Source: Actinomycetes bacterium (GTDB taxonomy: Bacteria > Actinomycetota > Actinomycetes > Actinomycetales > Cellulomonadaceae). From it: DNA of 18,978 nt. Shown here piece after piece: positions 14,230-18,978 of the stretch. The stretch spans positions 1 to 18,978 of the forward strand of contig JAEZZV010000154.1 of assembly GCA_023418375.1 (NCBI GenBank), given 5' to 3'. The first letter of the stretch is position 1, and each line of letters begins with the position of its first letter. Both the position numbers and the translations under genes were made by a program. Under the pieces are notes generated by a model. That model did no database searches. It worked only from the letters and a program-made list of their open reading frames with translations, and was not told the DNA's origin.

Positions 14230-15132
14230 TCACTTGTCGTCGGACGGCGCGGCGTCCTCGACGGCCGGCTCGGCGGCAGGCTCCTCCGCGGCGGGCTCCT
14301 CGGCAGGCGCCTCGGCCGGCTCGACCGGGGCGGCGGCAGCGGCGGCGTCACCGGCGCCGGCGAGGAGCTCACGCTCCCACTCGGCGAGCGGCTCGGCCTC
14401 GGCGGGCGCGGCGCCCTCGGCGGCCTCGGACGATCCCGAGGAGTGGCGCGCGATGAGGCCCTCGGCCACGGCGTCGGCCACCACACGGGTCAGCAGCGCG
14501 ACGGCACGGATGGCGTCGTCGTTGCCGGGGATCGCGTAGTCGACCAGGTCGGGGTCGCAGTTGGTGTCGAGGATCGCGACGACGGGGATGCCGAGCTTGC
14601 GGGCCTCGTCGACGGCCAGGTGCTCCTTGTTCGTGTCGACGACCCACACCGCGGCCGGCACTCGGGCCATGTCACGGATGCCGCCGAGCGTCTTCGCGAG
14701 CTTGTCCTTCTCGCGGCGCATGATGAGCAGCTCCTTCTTGGTGAAGCCGCTGCCCGCGACGTCGTCGAAGTCGATCTCCTCGAGCTCCTTGAGGCGCTGG
14801 AGACGCTTGTTGACGGTCTGGAAGTTGGTGAGCATGCCACCGAGCCAGCGCTGGTTGACGTAGGGCATGCCCACGCGCGCGGCCTGCTCGGCCACCGGCT
14901 CCTGCGCCTGCTTCTTGGTGCCGACGAAGAGCACGGTGCCGCCGCGGGCGACCGTCTCGCGCACGAAGGCGTAGGCGCGGTCGATGTAGGCGACGGTCTG
15001 CTGCAGGTCGACGATGTAGATGCCGTTGCGCTCGGTGAAGATGAAGCGCTTCATCTTCGGGTTCCACCGGCGGGTCTGGTGCCCGAAGTGGACGCCGCTC
15101 TCGAGCAGCTGTCGCATGGTGACGACGGCCAT
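14230..15132 (-). CDS. rpsB: 30S ribosomal protein S2
   Basis: S2 is a structural protein of the small ribosomal subunit that joins late in assembly. It has 300 residues. The conserved core spans about 1-230, with LLESGVHFGHQTRRWNPKM (9-27), VLFVGTKKQAQEP (about 67-79), RWLGGMLTN (about 94-102) and IPVVAILDTNCDPDLVDYAI (about 185-204). Residues 231-300 are an added Ala/Glu/Pro-rich acidic tail with short PAAEE-type repeats. S2 tails of this kind occur in actinobacteria. The start is ATG 15132 with AGGAGG about six bases upstream. The upstream 212 nt can fold into several hairpins, which could allow feedback by S2. Confidence 0.97.
   Translation of the reverse strand: MAVVTMRQLLESGVHFGHQTRRWNPKMKRFIFTERNGIYIVDLQQTVAYIDRAYAFVRETVARGGTVLFVGTKKQAQEPVAEQAARVGMPYVNQRWLGGMLTNFQTVNKRLQRLKELEEIDFDDVAGSGFTKKELLIMRREKDKLAKTLGGIRDMARVPAAVWVVDTNKEHLAVDEARKLGIPVVAILDTNCDPDLVDYAIPGNDDAIRAVALLTRVVADAVAEGLIARHSSGSSEAAEGAAPAEAEPLAEWERELLAGAGDAAAAAAPVEPAEAPAEEPAAEEPAAEPAVEDAAPSDDK
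14246..14341 (-). repeat. low-complexity Ala/Glu/Pro repeats in the rpsB 3' end
   Basis: The rpsB tail is built from short imperfect DNA repeats such as GGCAGGCTCCTC, GGCGGGCTCCTC and GGCAGGCGCCTC (plus-strand reading), encoding AEEPAAEEPAAEPA-like units and a run of six alanines. Such tracts are prone to slippage and vary in length between related strains. Confidence 0.6.
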
Positions 15133-15343
15133 GGTTCCTCCTGGCGCGGCGCGGCCGCGCGATGTCTGCGGGCGTGTGCCCGCGGTCTCGGTTGTCGGTC
15201 GCGGCCGGGTGGTCGTGACCCCTGGCGCCCTCCGGGACCGGCGACCGCCTCCGCCTGAGCGGGAGCGGACCGCCGCCGGCACCCGTGTCCGACCTCCGGT
15301 CGGGCGTGGGAAGGCGCGCGATGTCACCCGGCGAGCCGGGTGC
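15133..15343 (-). promoter_or_regulatory. structured 5' leader of rpsB
   Basis: If transcription starts about 7 nt after the TAGCAT at 15351-15356, the rpsB mRNA has a leader of about 210 nt. It can form at least three hairpins: CACCCGG/CCGGGTG (15325-15342), CCGACC/GGTCGG (15289-15303) and GCGGGC/GCCCGC with loop GTGT (15168-15183). It also has the palindromic GCGCGGCCGCGC stretch close to the start codon. A leader of this length before a ribosomal protein gene suggests autoregulation by S2, as known in gamma-proteobacteria. I know of no described actinobacterial counterpart. Confidence 0.4.
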
Positions 15344-15350
15344 AGCGGAC

Positions 15351-15356
15351 ATGCTA
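15351..15356 (-). promoter_or_regulatory. -10 element of the rpsB-tsf operon
   Basis: On the minus strand TAGCAT fits TANNNT and is the only TA-containing hexamer in the 344-nt region. It lies about 220 nt upstream of rpsB. No recognisable -35 is found at 16-19 nt. Confidence 0.5.
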
Positions 15357-15464
15357 CCGGACGCGCGGAGCGCCGACGCGTGCCCCGGTCCGTCCACCGC
15401 TCCCCCGAGGCCGGTCCGTCCACGGGCGGGACGGGCCCGACGCGAGCACGCGCGCCGGACCGGC

Positions 15465-15470
15465 GACGAT
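15465..15470 (+). promoter_or_regulatory. -10-like element of the M23-like gene
   Basis: GACGAT ends 6 nt before the GTG at 15477, with no ribosome binding site, as in the other leaderless genes of the window. Confidence 0.4.
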
Positions 15471-15476
15471 CCGGCC

Positions 15477-16049
15477 GTGACATCACGCCCGCTGCGAGCC
15501 GCGCGGCACCGCGCCGTGCCCGTGCTCAGCGTGCGCCGCCTGTTCCTCGTCGGCGTCGCTGTGAGCCTGGCGGCCGCAGGGGCCGCCGGCCCGGCGGTCG
15601 CGATCCGTCGCGAGGCGGCCACGTTCGAGGGCTCCCCGGCAGCAGAGGGCGCGGTCGTCGTCCTGCCCGTCGACGGCCAGGTGACCCGCCTCTTCGTCCG
15701 GCCCGCGCAGCGGTGGGGGCGCGGGCACCGCGGCATCGACCTCGCGGCCGAACCGGGCACCCCCGTGCGGAGCCCCCTCACGGGGACGGTCGAGTTCGCC
15801 GGGCCGGTCGCGGGGCGCACCGTCCTGACGGTGGTCCGCGAGGACGGGCTGCGCTGCAGCCTCGAGCCCCTGACCGACGTCGCGGAGGCCGGGACCCCGG
15901 TGCGCGCGGGCGACGTCGTCGGCCTGGTCGCGGAGGGACACTGCGCCGCCGCCCCGTGCGTGCACTGGGGTGCACGTCGCGACGGCGACTACGTGGACCC
16001 GCTCGGGCTCCTGGCACCCGTCACGACGGTGCTGCTGCCGTGGCCGTGA
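15477..16049 (+). CDS. secreted M23/LytM-like protein lacking catalytic histidines
   Basis: This is a 190-residue exported protein. Residues 1-42 look like a signal peptide: a basic start, a hydrophobic stretch at about 22-38 and an Ala-rich cleavage region near AGPAVA. The LytM/M23 domain covers about 60-180. Zinc ligands are present: H84 and D88 in GHRGIDLAA, and H163 in CVHWG. The two catalytic histidines of LytM are not. The first His of HxH is Cys161, and the YxHL strand reads LEPL (about 129-132). C127, C156 and C161 could form disulfides. The gene is divergent from rpsB and convergent with whiG, as for Rv2891 next to rpsB in M. tuberculosis, so it is likely an old actinobacterial family. 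It may bind rather than cut peptidoglycan. GTG 15477 was chosen by the signal peptide and the -10 spacing. An in-frame ATG at 15285 would put 64 extra Arg/Pro-rich residues before the signal. Confidence 0.85.
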   Translation: MTSRPLRAARHRAVPVLSVRRLFLVGVAVSLAAAGAAGPAVAIRREAATFEGSPAAEGAVVVLPVDGQVTRLFVRPAQRWGRGHRGIDLAAEPGTPVRSPLTGTVEFAGPVAGRTVLTVVREDGLRCSLEPLTDVAEAGTPVRAGDVVGLVAEGHCAAAPCVHWGARRDGDYVDPLGLLAPVTTVLLPWP

Positions 16050-16058
16050 CGGTCCGCG

Positions 16059-16919
16059 TCAGACGCGCTCGCTCTCCTGGAGGGCCGTGCGCAGACGCAG
16101 CATCGCCGCCGTGTGCATCTGGGAGATCCGCGACTCCGTCACCCCGAGCACGCGGCCGATCTCGGCGAGCGTCATGCCCTCGTAGTAGTACAGGACGAGC
16201 ACGATCTTCTCCCGCTCGCCCAGGCGCTCGATGGCCCGTGCGAGGAGCACCTTCGTCTCGGCGACCTCCACGGTGGCGGCGGGGTCGACGGCGTGGTGGT
16301 CCTCGAGGGTGTCGAGGAGGCTGACGGAGTCGCCCCGCTCCGACCCGGCGCCGAGGAGCTCGTCGAGCGCCGCCACGTTGACCGTGGAGAGCTGGGTGAA
16401 GATCGCCCGGAGCTCGCCGACACCCACCTCGAGCCGGTCGGCCACCTCGTGCTCCGTGGGCTGGCGTCGCAGCTCGCCCTCGAGCTCGGCATACGCGCGG
16501 TCGACAGCACGCGCCTTGGTCCGCACCGAGCGCGGGATCCAGTCCATGGCACGCAGCTCGTCGATGATCGCGCCACGGATGCGCGCCGAGGCGTAGGTCT
16601 CGAACTTCACGGCCCGCTCGGCGTCGTACTTCTCGATCGCGTCGATGAGGCCGAACATGCCGTAGGAGACGAGGTCGGCCTGCTCGACGGTGCTCGGCAG
16701 ACCGGCGCCCACGCGGCCCGCCACCATCGTCACCAGCGGTGCGTAGTGAAGGATGAGCCGCTCGCGAGCCGTCCGGTCGCCCGACTCCTTGAACACGGCC
16801 CACATCGAGACGACGTCGACGGCGTCCTCGCCCGTGCCCTCGACGTGTGGTCGAGGAACCACCGTCGCCGGCTGGCGGGCGGCGGAGGATGCGTGCTCCG
16901 CGCGCGGTTGTGTCGACAT
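16059..16919 (-). CDS. whiG: RNA polymerase sigma factor, WhiG/FliA (SigD) family
   Basis: This alternative sigma-70 factor has 286 residues. An N-terminal variable part (about 1-35) precedes region 2 (about 52-130), which contains DLVSYGMFGLIDAIEKYD and FETYASARIRGAIIDELR. Region 3 covers about 135-215 and region 4 about 222-280, with the HTH TLAEIGRVLGVTESRISQMH. The RIRGAIIDELRAMDWIPRSV stretch is typical of the FliA/WhiG group. Such factors drive flagellar and chemotaxis genes in motile bacteria and sporulation genes in Streptomyces. Which applies here cannot be told from this window. ATG 16919 lies 3 nt after the xerC stop, without a good ribosome binding site, so translation is probably coupled to xerC. 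An anti-sigma partner is not encoded here. The symbol follows the actinobacterial orthologue next to xerC and rpsB. Confidence 0.92.
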   Translation of the reverse strand: MSTQPRAEHASSAARQPATVVPRPHVEGTGEDAVDVVSMWAVFKESGDRTARERLILHYAPLVTMVAGRVGAGLPSTVEQADLVSYGMFGLIDAIEKYDAERAVKFETYASARIRGAIIDELRAMDWIPRSVRTKARAVDRAYAELEGELRRQPTEHEVADRLEVGVGELRAIFTQLSTVNVAALDELLGAGSERGDSVSLLDTLEDHHAVDPAATVEVAETKVLLARAIERLGEREKIVLVLYYYEGMTLAEIGRVLGVTESRISQMHTAAMLRLRTALQESERV

Positions 16920-16922
16920 CTG

Positions 16923-17858
16923 CTAGGCCCTCGGGTGCGCCAACTGGTACGAGCGGCGCAGCCGCTCCGGGGTGACATGCGTGTACCGCTGTGTCGTGGT
17001 CAGTGTCGCATGTCCCAGGATCTCCTGGACGCTACGAAGGTCCGACCCGCCCTGCAGCAGGTGCGTCGCCGCCGTGTGCCGCAGCGCGTGCGGCGCGATG
17101 TCGTCCACCCCTGCGGCCCTGGCGGCCCGGTGCACGAGCGCACGGACCTGGCGCTGGTCGACGCGCCGGCCGCGGACACCGAGCAGAAGCGCACCACCCG
17201 ACTCCGCGGTGACGAGCCGCGCACGCCCGCCCTCGAGCCACGCGTCGAGCGCACGGGCGGCGGGCAGGCCGAAGGGAACGACGCGTTCCTTGGCGCCCTT
17301 GCCCATCACGCGCAGGAGGCGCGAGGAGCGGTCCACGTCGCCGACGTTCGCCGCGACGAGCTCGCCGACTCGCACGCCCGTCGCATAGAGCAGCTCGAGC
17401 GCGGCCCAGTCGCGCACCGCGAGCGGCTCCTCGTCACCGGCCTGGGCAACGGCCCGTGCGCCCTCCAGCATCCGGGCCGTGGCGTCGACCGCCAGGACCT
17501 CGGGCAGGTGCATCCCGGGCTGCGCCGTGACGAGACGGGCGCTGGGGTCGCGGTCGACGAGGCCCTCGGCCGTGGCCCAGGCGAAGAAGGAGCGCACGGC
17601 GGCACCGCGGCGGGCCACCGTCGCGCGCGCCAGCTCCTCGGCGACCATCGAGGCGAGCCAGGCACGCAGCAGCGCGAGGTCGACGTCGTGCCAGGTGCGT
17701 CCGTGCCGGTCGGCGAACGCGAGCAGGTGGCGCAGGTCTCCGCAGTACGCCCGCACCGAGTGGCGGGACATCGCGCGGTCGAGCTCCAGGTGCGCCGCGA
17801 AGGCGGCGAGGACCGTGTCTCCGGTCGTCGCCCGCACGCCAGCCGCCCCTGCCGCCAC
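16923..17858 (-). CDS. xerC: tyrosine recombinase XerC
   Basis: XerC acts with XerD at the dif site to resolve chromosome dimers. It has 311 residues from the GTG at 17858. The N-terminal core-binding (SAM-like) domain covers about 14-98 (VLAAFAAHLELDRAMSRHSV). The catalytic domain covers about 118-300 with the full active-site set: R163 (ATGVRVGEL), K187 (MGKGAKER), H257 and R260 (HALRH), H283 (LGHATL) and Y292 (TQRYTHV). The start is uncertain. GTG at 17858 or GTG at 17837 (304 aa) both fit, and the frame remains open further upstream into a region of lower GC that shows no conserved residues. It follows dprA by about 100 nt and is coupled to whiG. Confidence 0.93.
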   Translation of the reverse strand: MAAGAAGVRATTGDTVLAAFAAHLELDRAMSRHSVRAYCGDLRHLLAFADRHGRTWHDVDLALLRAWLASMVAEELARATVARRGAAVRSFFAWATAEGLVDRDPSARLVTAQPGMHLPEVLAVDATARMLEGARAVAQAGDEEPLAVRDWAALELLYATGVRVGELVAANVGDVDRSSRLLRVMGKGAKERVVPFGLPAARALDAWLEGGRARLVTAESGGALLLGVRGRRVDQRQVRALVHRAARAAGVDDIAPHALRHTAATHLLQGGSDLRSVQEILGHATLTTTQRYTHVTPERLRRSYQLAHPRA

Positions 17859-17958
17859 GTGTCTACCGTGACGTGGTTCGTGCGCACCCACAAGACGACA
17901 CACGCAGACTTCACCCGCTCGGCTAAATCGATTCGTCGACGTGACGGATCTATCCAGA
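17859..17958 (-). other. lower-GC gap between dprA and xerC
   Basis: By my count 57 of these 100 bases are G or C, well below the rest of the window. It holds a TCGA-TTCG-TCGA mini-hairpin (17928-17939). A GATCT/AGATC hairpin (17947-17960) overlaps the dprA stop. A TAGACA hexamer lies just before the xerC GTG, too close to serve as its leaderless -10. It probably carries the xerC-whiG promoter, but I cannot place it. No small gene with a credible start and ribosome binding site is seen. Confidence 0.4.
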
Positions 17959-18978
17959 TCATGACGATCTCGCACGCCGCCACGCCGCACCGTCGCGACG
18001 GGCCAGGCCCGCGAGCTCGAGGCGGCCGAGCGCCGCCCGGACCTCGCGTTCCGTCAGCCCGGCGGTCCTGGCGACCGACTGCTCGGGGACCGCCCGGCGT
18101 AACGGCAGGGCGTCCAGCGTACGGCGGGCGACGAGCCCGAGCCCGTCCCCGGCGCGCACCTCGACGTCGGGCTCCGGCGCGGGGGTGGGTCCGACCAGCT
18201 CGAGGACTTCCGCGACATCGGTGACGCACACGGCGGCCGCATCGCGCAGGAGGCGGTGGCACCCGGCCGACGCCACGGAGGTGACCGGCCCGGGGACGGC
18301 CCCCACGGGCCTGAGCAGCCCGGCCGCGTGTCGCGCCGTGCTCAGGGCGCCGGAGCGCCAGGCCGCCTCGACCACGACCGTGGCCCGTGCGGCGGCCGCG
18401 ATGAGCCTGTTGCGCTGGAGGAAGCGCACCTTGCCCGGGACACTTCCCGGCGGGACCTCCGAGACGAGGGCGCCGCCGTCGGCGACCGCGCGCAGCAGCG
18501 CCGTGTTGCCTGCCGGATAGAGGCGGTCGACGCCACCGGCGAGGAAGGCGACGGTCGGACACGCCCCCGCGAGCGCGGCCCGGTGCGCCACCGCGTCGAC
18601 GCCGTAGGCGCCGCCGCTCACGACGCACCAGCCCGCGGCGCCCAGCCCCGCAGCCAGCTCGGCGGTCACGTGCTCGCCGTAGGCGGTGCACGCCCGGGCG
18701 CCGACGACCGCCACCGACCGTCGGAGCGCCGCCTGCAGCGTCGCCTCGTCGAGCGAGCCCCGCACCCAAAGGCACAGGGGCCCGCCCGGACCGAGGTCGT
18801 CCAGGCCCTCCGGCCAGTACGGGTCCTCGGGCACCAGCAGCCGTCCGCCGAGCCTGTCGAGCATGGCGAGGTCGCGCCCGGGGTCCAGGAGGCTCAGCCG
18901 CGTGCGCCACCGCTCGGCCGCAGCCTCGAGGGCCAGTCCGGCGCGGCCGCTCGCGACCGGGAGCCGCGGTGCCGGACC
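17959..18978 (-). CDS. dprA: DNA-processing protein DprA (5' end beyond window)
   Basis: DprA binds incoming single-stranded DNA and loads RecA during natural transformation. It is also widespread in bacteria not known to be competent. The frame is open to the window edge, so 339 C-terminal residues are visible and the start is missing. The ATG at 18864 is internal, because the family-typical LLDPGRDLAMLDRLGGRLLV stretch spans it. The Rossmann-like DNA-binding domain shows GARACTAYGEHV, SGGAYGVDAVAHR, LAGGVDRLYPAGN, FLQRNRLIAA and GALSTARHA. The last about 60 residues form a winged-helix domain (VARTAGLTEREVRAALGRLELAGL). It lies about 100 nt upstream of xerC on the same strand, the usual actinobacterial dprA-xerC-whiG order. 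Confidence 0.94.
   Translation of the reverse strand, partial: GPAPRLPVASGRAGLALEAAAERWRTRLSLLDPGRDLAMLDRLGGRLLVPEDPYWPEGLDDLGPGGPLCLWVRGSLDEATLQAALRRSVAVVGARACTAYGEHVTAELAAGLGAAGWCVVSGGAYGVDAVAHRAALAGACPTVAFLAGGVDRLYPAGNTALLRAVADGGALVSEVPPGSVPGKVRFLQRNRLIAAAARATVVVEAAWRSGALSTARHAAGLLRPVGAVPGPVTSVASAGCHRLLRDAAAVCVTDVAEVLELVGPTPAPEPDVEVRAGDGLGLVARRTLDALPLRRAVPEQSVARTAGLTEREVRAALGRLELAGLARRDGAAWRRARSS

Larger units (their letters stand above)
15133..15476. other. 344-nt divergent intergenic region between rpsB and the M23-like gene
   Basis: No gene is supported here; open frames on the plus strand run through from rpsB shadow frames. It holds the rpsB leader, the rpsB -10 candidate and the -10 candidate of the M23-like gene. 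The TA dinucleotide occurs only once, inside the TAGCAT element, which makes that promoter call stand out. Confidence 0.6.

Noticed and set aside
17924..17950. WhiG/FliA-type promoter (TAAA-N15-GCCGATAA) in the dprA-xerC gap
   Set aside because: TAAA is present, but the downstream octamer matches only 3 of 8 positions, and it would point antisense into dprA.
16113..18224. 703-residue plus-strand open frame over whiG, xerC and part of dprA
   Set aside because: It is antisense shadow, crosses three intact genes and has His/Arg/Asp-rich composition.
17306..18910. 534-residue minus-strand open frame overlapping dprA and xerC in another frame
   Set aside because: It overlaps both conserved genes in the wrong frame. 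Its content is Arg/Gly/Ala-rich without motifs.

Overview
The window is very GC-rich chromosomal DNA (about 73% by eye) with strong G/C bias at third codon positions. It carries a set of core genes whose order matches other actinobacteria: dprA-xerC-whiG, rpsB-tsf, pyrH-frr-cdsA-rlmN, dxr, rseP/rip1, ispG, a DUF4081-type GNAT gene, proS. The best guess is a Cellulomonadaceae-like member of the Micrococcales. This is inferred from protein style, the WhiG/FliA-type sigma gene, the DUF4439 gene next to proS and the DivIVA-repeat gene; no marker proves the genus. I see no prophage, insertion sequence, CRISPR array, tRNA or rRNA gene.

Most genes read on the minus strand, so in transcription order the window runs from right to left. 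At 16.1-19.0 kb lies dprA (cut by the right edge), then xerC and whiG, the last two 3 nt apart. At 15.13-15.48 kb a divergent intergenic region separates a secreted M23-like protein (plus) from rpsB-tsf (minus), which has a long structured leader. A strong hairpin follows tsf. Then comes a tightly packed unit pyrH-frr-cdsA-rlmN-DivIVA-repeat gene, with 1-4 nt overlaps at its last three junctions. From 9.2 kb down to 3.3 kb lie a PH-domain membrane protein (plus), dxr (minus), an Lrp/AsnC regulator (plus), rseP (minus), ispG (minus) and a GNAT acetyltransferase (minus). At the left end are an actinobacterial Fpg/Nei-type DNA glycosylase (plus), proS (minus) and the tail of a DUF4439 ferritin-like gene (plus).

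Functionally this is a housekeeping block. It covers translation (S2, EF-Ts, ribosome recycling factor, ProRS, RlmN), UMP phosphorylation, CDP-diacylglycerol synthesis, two steps of the MEP isoprenoid pathway (Dxr, IspG), regulated intramembrane proteolysis, DNA uptake/recombination (DprA), chromosome dimer resolution (XerC), base-excision repair and an alternative sigma factor.

The clearest signal beyond the genes is in their starts. At least seven genes have a -10-like hexamer ending 6-8 nt before the start codon and no Shine-Dalgarno sequence, as expected for leaderless mRNAs. The operon genes rseP, rpsB, tsf, pyrH, frr and the DivIVA-repeat gene have recognisable ribosome binding sites instead. 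Other points of interest are an M23 protein that keeps its zinc ligands but lacks both catalytic histidines, a glycosylase with altered lesion-recognition residues, a GNAT with an arginine in its acetyl-CoA loop, and the structured rpsB leader. I did not find a convincing, wholly new multi-gene system here.
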